Of a stretch of DNA of 64,000 nt, positions 33,716 through 43,833 are shown piece by piece. The stretch spans positions 2,108,001 through 2,172,000 of the forward strand of contig NZ_CP046507.1 in the NCBI RefSeq assembly GCF_009741445.1. The letters are read 5' to 3'. Positions within the stretch are counted from its first letter, which is position 1, and each line of letters begins with the position of its first letter. Position numbers and translations under genes: made by a program. A model generated the notes under the pieces. It searched no databases, was not told the origin of the DNA, and worked only from the letters and a program-made list of their open reading frames with translations. Origin of the DNA: Mycobacterium avium subsp. avium. Lineage in GTDB: Bacteria; Actinomycetota; Actinomycetes; Mycobacteriales; Mycobacteriaceae.

Positions 33716-34906
33716 TTAGCGTTCGGCGCGCTGGTAGGCGGTGACGACGGCCGCGCCACCCAGCCCGATGTTGTGTTGCAGTGCGGCGCTGACGTTTTCG
33801 ACCTGACGTTTGTCCGCGGTGCCGCGCAGCTGCCAGGTCAGCTCGGCGCATTGCGCCAGCCCGGTGGCGCCCAGCGGGTGCCCCTTGGAGATCAGGCCGC
33901 CGGACGGGTTGACCACCCAGCGCCCGCCGTAGGTGGTGTCGCCGTTGTCGATCAGCTTGGGCGCCTCGCCCGGGCCGCACAAGCCGAGGGCTTCATAGAG
34001 CAGAAGTTCGTTGGCCGAGAAGCAGTCGTGCAGCTCGATCACCTGGAAATCCTGCGGCCCCAACCCGGATTGGTCGTAAACCTGTTGCGCGGCTTGGACG
34101 TTCATGTCGTAGCCGATGAGGTTCTTCGCGCTGCCGTCGAACGTCGAGGCGAAGTCGGTGGTCATGGCCTGGCCGACGATCTCCACCGCCTGGCCGGCCA
34201 GCCCGTGCTTGTCGACGAACGCCTCGCTGGCCAGGATCGCCGCGCCCGAGCCGTCCGAGGTGGGCGAGCACTGCAGCTTGGTCAGCGGATCGGAGATCAT
34301 CCGCGCGGCCAGGATGTCCTCGAGCGTGTAGGACTCCTGGAACTGAGCGAACGGGTTGTTCACCGAATGCTTGTGGTTCTTATAGCCGATCTTGGCGAAA
34401 TGCTCTGCGGTGCTGCCGTATTGGCGCATGTGCTCGCGGCCGGCGGCGCCGAACATCCACGGCGCGACGGGCATGGCGAACTCGTCGATCTCGGCCATCG
34501 CCTTGACGTGGCGGCCCATCGGCGATTCGCGGTCCTGGGCGCCGCCGCCCAGCGAGCCCGGTTGCATCTTCTCGAAACCCAGCGCGATCGCGCAGTCGAC
34601 GAGCCCGCCGCGGATGGCCTGGGCGGCCAGGAAGAGCGCGGTCGAACCGGTGGAGCAGTTGTTGTTGACGTTGACGATCGGGATGCCGGTCATGCCCAGC
34701 TCGTAGAGCGCGCGCTGGCCGGACGTCGAGTCGCCGGCGACGTAGCCGACGTAGCCCTGCTGCACCTCGCGGTAGTCGATGCCGGCGTCGGCCAGCGCGT
34801 TGGTCCCCGACTCGCGCGCCATGCCCGGATAGTCCCAGCCCTCGCGGCGGCCGGGCTTCTCGAATTTCGTCATGCCGACGCCGACGACGTAAACCTTGTT
34901 GGACAT
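33716..34906 (-). CDS. ltp1: Thiolase-like lipid-transfer protein Ltp1
   Basis: The 396-residue protein is a non-condensing thiolase homologue (SCP-x/Ltp type) with the nucleophile-loop [31 protein letters not shown] and [20 protein letters not shown]. Such proteins act in steroid or branched acyl side-chain breakdown, often as retro-aldolases. AAGGGG before ATG 34906 is a clear ribosome site, with an inverted repeat arm touching it. fadE21 follows in the same direction. Confidence 0.92.
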   Translation of the reverse strand: MSNKVYVVGVGMTKFEKPGRREGWDYPGMARESGTNALADAGIDYREVQQGYVGYVAGDSTSGQRALYELGMTGIPIVNVNNNCSTGSTALFLAAQAIRGGLVDCAIALGFEKMQPGSLGGGAQDRESPMGRHVKAMAEIDEFAMPVAPWMFGAAGREHMRQYGSTAEHFAKIGYKNHKHSVNNPFAQFQESYTLEDILAARMISDPLTKLQCSPTSDGSGAAILASEAFVDKHGLAGQAVEIVGQAMTTDFASTFDGSAKNLIGYDMNVQAAQQVYDQSGLGPQDFQVIELHDCFSANELLLYEALGLCGPGEAPKLIDNGDTTYGGRWVVNPSGGLISKGHPLGATGLAQCAELTWQLRGTADKRQVENVSAALQHNIGLGGAAVVTAYQRAER

Positions 34907-34918
34907 CTTTGTCCCCTT

Positions 34919-35006
34919 CCCAACGGCTCAGGCTCTCAGTGTGCAACGTGGCCCGACCAACCGTTGGGCCGGGGCAGCTAAAGCGTGGGCCGGGCGGCTA
35001 AAGCGT
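34919..35006 (-). promoter_or_regulatory. Inverted and direct repeats upstream of ltp1
   Basis: CCCAACGG (34919-34926) and CCGTTGGG (34961-34968) are a perfect inverted repeat 34 bases apart; in the mRNA the second arm abuts the AAGGGG ribosome site. Further out GGGC(A/G)GCTAAAGCGT occurs twice with a 20-base period (34972-34986, 34992-35006). Confidence 0.4.
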
Positions 35007-35038
35007 CGCCGGGCTGGACCCGATGGCCCGACTCCTCC

Positions 35039-35935
35039 TCAGGACGTACCGTCCTGCATCGTCGCCGGGCGGATGACGACGACCGATCTAGTCCGCGCGC
35101 CCTCGTCGCGCAGCAGCGCGATCACCCGGCCGTCGGGGGCGCAGGCGGCATACACTCCGTCGATCCTGGCCGCCGCCAGGGCCCGGCCGTTGCCGGCGGC
35201 CTCGGCCTCGTCGGCGGACAAATCGCGGCGCCCGAAGATCAGCAGGCATGCCTCGTCCAGGCCGTAGCTCAGCCGCGGGCACTCGGCCAGCTCGTCGAGC
35301 CCATACGCCTGCTCAAGCCCGAAGCGCCCGACCCGGGTGCGCCGCAGCGCCGTCAGATGCCCGCCCACCCCGAGCGCCGCGCCCAGGTCGCGGGCCAGCG
35401 CCCGAACGTAGGTTCCCGACGAGCAGTCCACCTCGACGTCGACGTCGACGCACTCACCGGCGGCGCGCACATCGCGCACCTCGAACCGGTCGATGCGCAC
35501 CGGGCGGGCCGGCAGCTCGACGGCCTGGCCCTCGCGGACCAGCTTGTAGGCCCGCTTGCCGGCCACCTTGATCGCGCTGACGGTCGAGGGCACCTGGTGG
35601 ATGTCGCCGCGCAGCCCGCCCACCGCCGCCTCGATCGCCTGGCTCGTCAGGTGCCGCGCGTCGACGCTGCGCACCACGTCGCCCTCGGCGTCGTCGGTGG
35701 AGGTGGCCTGGCCCAGCCGGATGGTGGCCGAGTACGACTTGGCGGCCGCGGTCAGCAGGCCCAGGATCTTGGTGGCGCGCTCGACGCCGAGCACCAGCAC
35801 GCCGGTGGCCATCGGGTCCAGCGTCCCGGCGTGCCCCACCCGTCGGGTCGCGAAGATCCGGCGACACCGGCCCACCACGTCGTGACTGGTCATTCCCGCC
35901 GGCTTGTCGACGACGACCAGCCCCGGAGGGCTCAT
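35039..35935 (-). CDS. truB: tRNA pseudouridine-55 synthase
   Basis: TruB makes pseudouridine 55 in the T-loop of tRNAs. The 298-residue protein has [14 protein letters not shown] and the catalytic Asp40 in [12 protein letters not shown], then the [10 protein letters not shown] and [13 protein letters not shown] motifs and a C-terminal PUA-like tail. Its ATG overlaps the pptT stop by four bases, so tRNA modification is co-translated with the carrier-protein activation pair. The insertion sequences that lie beside truB in M. tuberculosis are absent. Confidence 0.96.
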   Translation of the reverse strand: MSPPGLVVVDKPAGMTSHDVVGRCRRIFATRRVGHAGTLDPMATGVLVLGVERATKILGLLTAAAKSYSATIRLGQATSTDDAEGDVVRSVDARHLTSQAIEAAVGGLRGDIHQVPSTVSAIKVAGKRAYKLVREGQAVELPARPVRIDRFEVRDVRAAGECVDVDVEVDCSSGTYVRALARDLGAALGVGGHLTALRRTRVGRFGLEQAYGLDELAECPRLSYGLDEACLLIFGRRDLSADEAEAAGNGRALAAARIDGVYAACAPDGRVIALLRDEGARTRSVVVIRPATMQDGTS

Positions 35936-36609
35936 AACACGATGGCGGTCAGCACCAGCCCGCGCGCCACCGACCACCGGCCGGACAGCGCGGTCAGCGG
36001 CGGACCGCACAGCGCCGCCGGATCGATCAGGATCCGCGAGACGAAACCGCCCGTCGTCGCGCCCGGGTGATCGGCCTCGAAGGTGATGTGGGCGTCCTCG
36101 AAGCCCAGCCAGCGCCGCGTCAGCGGGAACCAGGCCTTGTACGTTGCCTCCTTGGCGCAGAACAGGATTCGATCCCAATGCAGATCCCCGGGCAAGACAG
36201 ACGGGATCTCGGAACGTTCGGCGGGCAGGCTGATCGCGTTCAGCACCCCGTCGGGCAGCACGTCGTGCGGTTCGGCGTCGATGCCCACCGAGCGCACCGC
36301 GCCGGTGCGGCCCACCACCGCCCCGCGATAGCCCGTGCAATGGGTGAGACTGCCCACCACGCCGTCGGGCCAGCGGGGTTCTCCCTTCTCTCCCTTGAGG
36401 ATCGGCGCCGGGGGCAGGCCGAGCTCGCCCAGCGCGATGCGCGCGCAGTGCCGCACGGTGATGAACTCGTTGCGCCGCTTGGCCACCGACCGGGCGATCA
36501 ACGGCTCCTCCTCGGGCAGCGGGGCCACCCCCGGCGGATCGGAGTACACCTCCGAGTAGGCCAGGCCGTCCGATGCGGGGAGCACCGAGGAGACCAGCGT
36601 GCCCGTCAT
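35932..36609 (-). CDS. pptT: 4'-phosphopantetheinyl transferase PptT
   Basis: PptT moves phosphopantetheine from CoA to acyl, peptidyl and aryl carrier proteins, including those making mycolic acids and mycobactin. The 225-residue protein has the Mg-binding acidic residues Asp111 and Glu113 in GIDAEPHDV and Glu154 in [10 protein letters not shown], each three below the M. tuberculosis numbering. The gene overlaps truB and pptH by four bases on either side. Confidence 0.96.
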   Translation of the reverse strand: MTGTLVSSVLPASDGLAYSEVYSDPPGVAPLPEEEPLIARSVAKRRNEFITVRHCARIALGELGLPPAPILKGEKGEPRWPDGVVGSLTHCTGYRGAVVGRTGAVRSVGIDAEPHDVLPDGVLNAISLPAERSEIPSVLPGDLHWDRILFCAKEATYKAWFPLTRRWLGFEDAHITFEADHPGATTGGFVSRILIDPAALCGPPLTALSGRWSVARGLVLTAIVL

Positions 36610-37571
36610 CGTGACTGCCGCTGCCGCAACCGTTCCCGGAACTGCGTGGCCTGCCGGCGCATCTCGGGAGTGATCTCGAAGTGACCGCCGAAGTCGTTGA
36701 GGTAGCCCGGCGCGTACTGGGGATCCGGCAGCACCTGGCGCAGCCAGCCGTAGGGCTTGCGGCGCCGCCACTCCCGCGGATAGCCCACCGACACCTCCTC
36801 GAACCGCACGTCGTCATACCAGGTGGTGCGCGGGATGTGCAGGTGGCCGTAGACCGAGCACACCGCGTTGTAGCGGGTGTGCCAGTCGGCGGTCTTGGTG
36901 GTGCCGCACCACAGCGAGAACTCCGGGTAGAACAACGCGTCGCACGGCTCGCGTACCAGTGGGAAGTGGTTGACCAGCACGGTCGGCGTCATCCAATCCA
37001 GCGCCTCCAGCCGGGCGCGGGTGATTTCCAGCCGTTCCCGGCACCACGCCTCCCGGGTGGGATAGGGCTCCGGGGAGAGCAGGAACTCGTCGGTGGCCAC
37101 CACGTTGCGGTCCCGCGCGATCATCAGGCCCTCGGCCTTGCTTGCGGCCCCGTCCGGCAAGAAGCTGTAGTCGTAGAGCAGGAACATCGGCACGATGGTG
37201 GCCGGGCCGCCGCGCTCGGTCCACACCGGGAACGGATGCTCGGGCGTGATGACGCCGATCTCGTCGCACATGTTGACCAGATAGTCGTAGCGGGCCTTGC
37301 CGAAGACCTGCACCGGGTCGCGGGTCGTGGTCCACAGCTCGTGGTTGCCCGGCACCCAGATCACCTTGGCGAACCGCTGTCGCAGCAGGTCAAGGGCCCA
37401 GCGGATGTCGTCGGTGCGTTCGGCGACGTCGCCGGCGACGATCAGCCAGTCCTCCGGCGACGACGGATGCAGCGACTCCGTGACCGGCTTGTTGCCCAGA
37501 TGCCCGGTGTGCAGGTCGGACACCGCCCACAGCGTCGGTTGTCCCGCGTTGCTCGATTCCTGGCCTGCCAC
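36606..37571 (-). CDS. pptH: Phosphopantetheinyl hydrolase PptH (calcineurin-like phosphoesterase)
   Basis: PptH (Rv2795c) removes phosphopantetheine from carrier proteins and so opposes PptT; loss of it was linked to resistance to a PptT inhibitor. The 321-residue protein has the metallophosphoesterase motifs D19-x-H21 (SDLHTGH), GDV, GNHE and GHLHIP. GTG 37571 has GGGGAG upstream. It is the first gene of pptH-pptT-truB, with four-base overlaps that keep the opposed enzymes in fixed ratio. Confidence 0.93.
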   Translation of the reverse strand: MAGQESSNAGQPTLWAVSDLHTGHLGNKPVTESLHPSSPEDWLIVAGDVAERTDDIRWALDLLRQRFAKVIWVPGNHELWTTTRDPVQVFGKARYDYLVNMCDEIGVITPEHPFPVWTERGGPATIVPMFLLYDYSFLPDGAASKAEGLMIARDRNVVATDEFLLSPEPYPTREAWCRERLEITRARLEALDWMTPTVLVNHFPLVREPCDALFYPEFSLWCGTTKTADWHTRYNAVCSVYGHLHIPRTTWYDDVRFEEVSVGYPREWRRRKPYGWLRQVLPDPQYAPGYLNDFGGHFEITPEMRRQATQFRERLRQRQSR

Positions 37572-37659
37572 GACTCCCCACCCTAACGACTCCACCGCGC
37601 CACCCCCGCTCCGATTGGAACAAGTTCTTGTCGGGCTGTGACGCCGCGCACCCGACTTG

Positions 37660-37665
37660 TACACT
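37660..37665 (+). promoter_or_regulatory. Candidate -10 of the DUF3558-CocE pair
   Basis: TACACT would start a leader of about 30 bases carrying AGGGGG before GTG 37701. No clear -35 is seen. Confidence 0.35.
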
Positions 37666-37700
37666 CCCGGCAAGGAACCGCTGAGGCGTCAGGGGGTGTC

Positions 37701-38291
37701 GTGTTCGCCAATGTTCGGCTGTTGGGGGCGCTGGGTGCGCTGCTCACAGCGGCCATCGCGGGCACCGCGGGGGTGCTGAGCGCCCCACCCGCGCCGGACG
37801 GCGGCGCCGCCGGGCCCGTCGAGCTGCGATCGACCGCCCAGCCGCTGGAGACCACCATGAAGAGCCCCATCGTGGCGACCACCGACCCGCGCCCGTTCGA
37901 CCCGTGCGAGGACATCCCGTTCGACGCCGTCCAGGGGCTGGGGCTGGCCTTCACGCCACCCGAACACGAGGACGGGCTGCGCTGCCACTTCGACGCCGGG
38001 AACTACCAGGTGGCCGTCGAGCCGATCATCTGGCGCACCTACGAGCAGTCGTTGCCCGCCGACGCGGTCGAGACGACGATCGCCGGCCACCGCGCCGCGC
38101 AGTATTGGGTGCTCAAGCCCACCTACCACAACAGCTACTGGTTCTACTCCTGCATGGTGGCGTTCAAGACCAGCTACGGCGTGCTGCAGCAGGCGCTGTA
38201 CTACTCGACCGTTTACTCCAATCCCGAGGTCGACTGCATGCAGACCAATCTGCAGCGCGCCAACGACCTGGCCCCCTACTACAAGTTCTAG
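37701..38291 (+). CDS. Exported DUF3558-like protein
   Basis: The 196-residue product begins with a hydrophobic signal or anchor (residues 6-27) without a lipobox, a Pro/Ala-rich linker, and then a domain with FDPCEDIPFDAV and GLRCHFDAGNYQVAVEP, a pattern I associate with DUF3558 in mycobacterial envelope proteins. Four cysteines suggest two disulfides. It ends three bases before the CocE hydrolase start, so the two form an operon, as at Rv2799-Rv2800. Confidence 0.7.
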   Translation: MFANVRLLGALGALLTAAIAGTAGVLSAPPAPDGGAAGPVELRSTAQPLETTMKSPIVATTDPRPFDPCEDIPFDAVQGLGLAFTPPEHEDGLRCHFDAGNYQVAVEPIIWRTYEQSLPADAVETTIAGHRAAQYWVLKPTYHNSYWFYSCMVAFKTSYGVLQQALYYSTVYSNPEVDCMQTNLQRANDLAPYYKF

Positions 38292-38294
38292 GCC

Positions 38295-40022
38295 GTGAGT
38301 CTGACTTCACTTCGCCCGGCGCAGCCGGCGCTGCACACGCTGCGACACCTCGGCGGCAGGGCCGCCGGCCGGCTGCTGGGCCTGCCTCCGGCCACCACCG
38401 ACTACACCGTGCGGCGGGTCGCGGTGCCGATGCGCGACGGCGTCGAGCTGGTGGCCGACCACTACGCGCCCGCCACCTCCGCGCCGGCCGGCACCCTGCT
38501 GGTGCGCGCCCCCTACGGACGCGGGTTTCCGTTCGCGCTGGTGTTCGGCGGGTTGTACGCGGCGCGCGGTTATCACGTTGTGCTGCAAAGCGTGCGCGGA
38601 ACGTTCGGCTCGGGCGGGGTGTTCGAGCCGATGGCCCACGAGGTCGCCGACGGCGCCGACACCGTGGCATGGCTGCGCGAACAGCCCTGGTTCACCGGCC
38701 GCTTCGCCACCATCGGAATGTCCTATCTGGGGTTCACGCAGTGGGCGCTGCTGCAGGACCCGCCGCCGGACATGGCCACCGCCGTCATCATGGTCGGTCC
38801 GCACGACTTCAACGAATCAACTTGGGGCACCGGGTCGTTCGCCGTGAACGACTTCCTCGGCTGGAGCGACATGGTGTCGCATCAGGAGGAACCGGTGCGC
38901 GCCCGGGCCGCGCTGCACCAGCTGCGAGCCCGCCGCAAGGTGGCCGAAGCGGCGGCCGGGGTGCCGCTCGGCGAGGCCGCCCGGGCGCTGCTGGGCACCG
39001 GCGCGCCCTGGTTCGAATCCTGGATCGAACACGCCGACCCATCCGATCCGTTCTGGAACTCGTTGCGGTGCAATGAAGCCCTGGACCGGGTGCGGGTGCC
39101 GGTGCTGTTGGTCGGCGGCTGGCAGGACCTCTTCATCCGCCAAACCCTGCAGCAGTACGCGCACTTGCGCGCCCGCGGCGTCGACGTCGCGCTCACCGTC
39201 GGCCCGTGGACCCACACCCAGCTGCTCACCACCGGGCTGGGTGTCTGCACCCGGGAGTCGCTGCAGTGGCTGGAGACCCACCTGGGTGACGCGCCCGGCC
39301 GGCGGGCGGGCCGGGTGCACGTCTACGTCACCGGCGTGGACCGGGCCCGCGCCTGGCGCCGCCTACCCGACTGGCCCCCGGCCACCACCGAGCGCGCGCT
39401 GTACCTGCGCCCCGGCGGCTACCTGGGCGAGACGGCGCCGAGCCTGAAAGGGTTGGCGCCGGCCACCTTTCGTTACGACCCGGCCCACCCGACGCCGACC
39501 ACCGGCGGTCCGCTGCTGTCCCCCAACGGCGGTTACCGCGACGATACCCGGCTGGCGTCCCGCGACGACGTGCTGGCGTTCACCAGCGCCACCCTCACCG
39601 AGGACGTGTACGTGTACGGCAACCCGGTCGTCGAGCTCGCGCACGGCGCCGACCATCCGCACGCGGATCTGTTCGTGCGGGTGAGCGAGGTCGACGCAGC
39701 GGGCCGGTCGCGCAACGTCACCGAGACCTACCGGCGGCTCAGCGCCGCGGCAAAACCCAAGGCCGACAAGGTCATTCGCCTCGAACTGGACGGCACGGCC
39801 CACCGCTTCCGGGCCGGCTCGCGCATCCGGCTGCTGATCGCCGGCAGCTGGTCGCCGCGCTACGCGCACAATCTGGGCTCGGGCGAACCGGTGCTGACCG
39901 CCCGGCGGCTCACCCCGGTCACCCACAGCGTGCGCTACGGGCGCTCCCGGCTGCTGCTGCCCGTCGGGCCGGCCGAGCCGTCAGCCGACGGCGTCGCGGA
40001 CCCGGTCGGCGACGGCGGCTAG
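38295..40022 (+). CDS. CocE/NonD-family hydrolase (Rv2800-like)
   Basis: The 575-residue protein is an alpha/beta hydrolase of the CocE/X-Pro dipeptidyl-peptidase class. The nucleophile is Ser143 in GMSYLG; the acid and His follow in VGGWQDLF and VGPWTHTQ; a C-terminal jelly-roll domain starts near residue 370 and includes the LFVRVSEVDAAGRSRNVTE strand pattern. Known members cleave esters or acyl-amino bonds. GTG 38295 is three bases after the upstream stop. The last 42 bases overlap the convergent DUF1802 gene. Confidence 0.88.
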   Translation: MSLTSLRPAQPALHTLRHLGGRAAGRLLGLPPATTDYTVRRVAVPMRDGVELVADHYAPATSAPAGTLLVRAPYGRGFPFALVFGGLYAARGYHVVLQSVRGTFGSGGVFEPMAHEVADGADTVAWLREQPWFTGRFATIGMSYLGFTQWALLQDPPPDMATAVIMVGPHDFNESTWGTGSFAVNDFLGWSDMVSHQEEPVRARAALHQLRARRKVAEAAAGVPLGEAARALLGTGAPWFESWIEHADPSDPFWNSLRCNEALDRVRVPVLLVGGWQDLFIRQTLQQYAHLRARGVDVALTVGPWTHTQLLTTGLGVCTRESLQWLETHLGDAPGRRAGRVHVYVTGVDRARAWRRLPDWPPATTERALYLRPGGYLGETAPSLKGLAPATFRYDPAHPTPTTGGPLLSPNGGYRDDTRLASRDDVLAFTSATLTEDVYVYGNPVVELAHGADHPHADLFVRVSEVDAAGRSRNVTETYRRLSAAAKPKADKVIRLELDGTAHRFRAGSRIRLLIAGSWSPRYAHNLGSGEPVLTARRLTPVTHSVRYGRSRLLLPVGPAEPSADGVADPVGDGG

Positions 40023-40541
40023 CGTTTCGTCATCGTGAACCGGCGGCCCCAGCCGAGCGTGCACCGGCAGCTGCACCCAGCTCTTGCAGCCGGCGTAGTC
40101 CGGCGTGCGGGCCAGCCGCACCGGCTCGGCCAGCGGCGTCACCGACACCACCAGCACGGCCAGCTTGTGCTTGGGGCGGAAGTCGAGCCGGTCGGCGCGC
40201 ACCGACTCGGCCGTCCAGATGTGCAGATCCTCGATGGCCGGCAGGCCGTCCGGCCGGTTGACCGGAACCGCCGCAACGACTTTCGCGGCCGCGCGGATCA
40301 CCAGCTCGTCGTCGGTGCTGTCGGCGGCGGCGGGCGCCAGCAAGTCTTGATGCTCGGGCCGCACCCGCTGCGCGTGGCTGTGCGCGACCGTCGGGAACAA
40401 CAGGAATTCGCCGGCCGCCAGCTCGAACCGCTTCTCCCCGATGCCGCCCTTGCGCAGCAGCACCCGCTGCCGCCCGTCCAGCAGCGCGTGCACCGCCGCA
40501 CTCCACTCCTTGAGCGCGAGAGTCGTTGTGGCGAGCGTCAT
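39981..40541 (-). CDS. DUF1802 family protein
   Basis: The 186-residue protein fits DUF1802, a family of unknown function: LALKEWSAAVHALLDGRQRVLLRKGGIGEK at the start and the EFLLFPTVAHSHAQRVRP segment. No catalytic residues can be named. Its ATG overlaps the DUF2277 gene stop by four bases, so they are co-translated. Its 3' end runs 42 bases into the convergent hydrolase gene. Confidence 0.8.
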   Translation of the reverse strand: MTLATTTLALKEWSAAVHALLDGRQRVLLRKGGIGEKRFELAAGEFLLFPTVAHSHAQRVRPEHQDLLAPAAADSTDDELVIRAAAKVVAAVPVNRPDGLPAIEDLHIWTAESVRADRLDFRPKHKLAVLVVSVTPLAEPVRLARTPDYAGCKSWVQLPVHARLGPPVHDDETLAAVADRVRDAVG

Positions 40542-40807
40542 TTCGCTCCCGCCAATCGCGCGATCACCTCGGGTCGGCGCAGCGGCGGGACCGTCTTGGG
40601 CGGTTGACGCCGCGGCGGCAGCGCGGCCAGCAGCCGCGTCGTGGCCTCGGTGACCTCGGCGACCGCGGCCTCGAAAACGTCGGCGTTGGCCGCCGACGGG
40701 CCGGTGATGCCGCTGACCTTGCGCACGTATTGGCGCGCGGCCGCCGCGATCTCCTCGGCGGTGGCCGCCGGCTGCAGACCGCGCAGTTCGGTGATGTTCC
40801 GGCACAT
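40538..40807 (-). CDS. DUF2277 family small protein
   Basis: The 89-residue protein begins MCRNITELRGLQPAATAEEI, the signature of DUF2277, a conserved family of unknown function. ATG 40807 is chosen over the in-frame ATG 40819 because TATGGT (40815-40820) lies seven bases upstream of 40807, making a leaderless message. It leads the DUF2277-DUF1802 pair and diverges from echA16. Confidence 0.85.
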   Translation of the reverse strand: MCRNITELRGLQPAATAEEIAAAARQYVRKVSGITGPSAANADVFEAAVAEVTEATTRLLAALPPRRQPPKTVPPLRRPEVIARLAGAK

Positions 40808-40814
40808 GGGTCCA

Positions 40815-40871
40815 ACCATAAGCGCTGCGGCCAGGGACCGCCTCCGCTCGCATCGGCCGGCTGGCTACGGT
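40815..40871. promoter_or_regulatory. Divergent leaderless promoters of DUF2277 and echA16 genes
   Basis: TATGGT (40815-40820, minus) is seven bases from ATG 40807 and TACGGT (40866-40871, plus) is six bases from ATG 40878. Neither gene has a ribosome site. The two -10 elements are 45 bases apart. Confidence 0.5.
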
Positions 40872-40877
40872 AAACGC

Positions 40878-41627
40878 ATGACCGACGAGATCCTGCTGAG
40901 CAACACCGAGGAGCGGGTGCGCACCCTCACCCTCAACCGGCCCCAGGCCCGCAACGCGCTGTCCGCGGCGTTGCGGGACCGCTTCTTCGGCGCCCTGGCC
41001 GACGCCGAGACGGACGACGACGTGGACGTCGTCATCATCACCGGCGCCGATCCGGTGTTCTGCGCGGGGCTGGATCTCAAGGAGCTGGGCGGCTCGTCGG
41101 CGCTGCCGGACATCTCGCCGCGCTGGCCGGCGCTGACCAAGCCGGTGATCGGCGCCATCAACGGCGCCGCGGTCACCGGCGGGCTGGAGCTGGCGCTGTA
41201 TTGCGACATCCTGATCGCCTCGGAGAACGCCCGCTTCGCCGACACGCACGCCCGGGTCGGCCTGCTGCCCACCTGGGGGCTGAGCGTGCGGCTGCCGCAG
41301 AAGGTCGGCATCGGCCTGGCCCGCCGGATGAGCCTGACCGGCGACTACCTGTCGGCGGCCGACGCGCTGCGGGCCGGGCTGGTCACCGAGGTGGTGCCGC
41401 ACGACCAGCTGTTGGGCGCCGCCCGGGCCGTGGCGGCCTCGATCGTCGGGAACAACCAGAACGCGGTGCGCGCGCTGCTGACCTCCTATCACCGCATCGA
41501 CGACGCGCAGACCAGCGCGGGGCTGTGGCAGGAGGCCATGGCGGCCCGGCAGTTCCGGACCAGCGGCGACGACATCGCCGCCAACCGGGAGGCGGTGCTG
41601 GCGCGCGGCCGCTCCCAGGTCCGCTGA
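40878..41627 (+). CDS. echA16: Enoyl-CoA hydratase/isomerase (EchA16-like)
   Basis: The 249-residue crotonase-fold protein has LNRPQARNALSAAL, the oxyanion-hole segments GADPVFCAGLDLKEL and INGAAVTGGLELAL, and LPTWGLSVRLPQKVG. The first catalytic Glu of classical hydratases seems to fall at the GGLELAL region, while the second is replaced near LLPTWG, so true hydratase activity is uncertain. Its position matches Rv2831. Confidence 0.85.
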   Translation: MTDEILLSNTEERVRTLTLNRPQARNALSAALRDRFFGALADAETDDDVDVVIITGADPVFCAGLDLKELGGSSALPDISPRWPALTKPVIGAINGAAVTGGLELALYCDILIASENARFADTHARVGLLPTWGLSVRLPQKVGIGLARRMSLTGDYLSAADALRAGLVTEVVPHDQLLGAARAVAASIVGNNQNAVRALLTSYHRIDDAQTSAGLWQEAMAARQFRTSGDDIAANREAVLARGRSQVR

Positions 41628-41649
41628 CCGGCACCGACCGGGCGCTCCG

Positions 41650-41678
41650 TTGGGTCTCATCCGCCGACCCAATACGAT
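41650..41678 (+). promoter_or_regulatory. Promoter of the secreted-protein gene at 41685
   Basis: TTGGGT (41650-41655) and TACGAT (41673-41678) are exactly 17 bases apart, and six bases later comes ATG 41685: a complete leaderless promoter. Confidence 0.6.
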
Positions 41679-41684
41679 CAGCAG

Positions 41685-42251
41685 ATGCGTGCGGTGGTCG
41701 GCGTCACCAGGGTGCTCGGCGGGCTCGCGCTGGCGGCCATCGCCGCGGTGGCGCCGCGGGCGGTCGCGCAGCCGCCGGGCTTCCCCAACCTGGACGGTTT
41801 CACCGCCGTCCCGTCCGACGGCTACCTGACCAGCGGCGCGCCGGGCAGCCCGCCGCGGATCGGTTTCTCCACCCCCTACGCCGTGGCCTGCGACTTCTAC
41901 GGCGGGCCGGCGCCGGTGCCGCAGCCGTCCCAGGACATCAAGTGCAAGGGCGACATGTCCGGGATGGACGACGTGCCCTTCCCCGGCGGCCCGCCCCGCC
42001 CGGGCGACTGCGTGCTGGGCACCGTCGATTTCAAGGGGCCGGGCTACCAGTTGAGCCGGATGTCCTACGGCGGGTGCGACGGCAATCCGGCCCCGCTGCC
42101 GTCCGGCGGCAAAACGCTGGGCGCCGGCCAGAAGCTGACCTACCTCAACGTCACCTGCGCGGTGGGAGCCGACCACCTCATCGCCTGCCTGGACACCACC
42201 AGCGGCGACCACGGGTTCGTCGTGCAGCGCACGGGCAGCTGGGCGTTCTGA
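41685..42251 (+). CDS. Secreted protein of unknown function
   Basis: The 188-residue product has a signal peptide (MRAVVGVTRVLGGLALAAIA and on, probably cut after AVAQ) and a mature region with six cysteines, probably three disulfides, and no membrane segment. I do not recognise a family beyond mycobacterial exported proteins. It has its own leaderless promoter and is convergent with nrnA, occupying the place of dinF in M. tuberculosis order. Confidence 0.75.
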   Translation: MRAVVGVTRVLGGLALAAIAAVAPRAVAQPPGFPNLDGFTAVPSDGYLTSGAPGSPPRIGFSTPYAVACDFYGGPAPVPQPSQDIKCKGDMSGMDDVPFPGGPPRPGDCVLGTVDFKGPGYQLSRMSYGGCDGNPAPLPSGGKTLGAGQKLTYLNVTCAVGADHLIACLDTTSGDHGFVVQRTGSWAF

Positions 42252-42268
42252 GAACCTGGAAAGCCGTG

Positions 42269-43719
<1,451 letters not shown>

Positions 43720-43727
<8 letters not shown>

Positions 43728-43818
43728 TCGGATTCACCGCCTCCTCCTCATCACTTCGTTCTGCATCGTCGGCGGTGGTCGGATTCACCGCCTCCTCCTC
43801 ATCACTTACGCTTCGCAT
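43720..43818 (-). CDS. 32-residue repeat-encoded mini-ORF between infB and rbfA
   Basis: From ATG 43818 the frame encodes two copies of a Ser-Asp-Glu-Glu-Glu-Ala-Val-Asn-Pro module and stops at TGA 43722-43720, overlapping the rbfA ATG by eight bases. The product is very acidic. It begins 16 bases after the infB stop. It is probably a translational bridge rather than a functional peptide, in the style proposed for mycobacterial MIRU elements. Confidence 0.45.
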
Positions 43819-43826
43819 AGTCAGCG
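43729..43826 (-). repeat. MIRU-like 51-bp tandem repeat, two copies
   Basis: Copies lie at 43729-43779 and 43780-43826; the copy nearer infB is diverged and shorter. In the sense direction each has the MIRU core GATGAGGAGGAGGCGGTG, which provides a ribosome site for the next start codon. It fills the whole infB-rbfA gap. Confidence 0.85.
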
Positions 43827-43833
43827 CAGCTTG

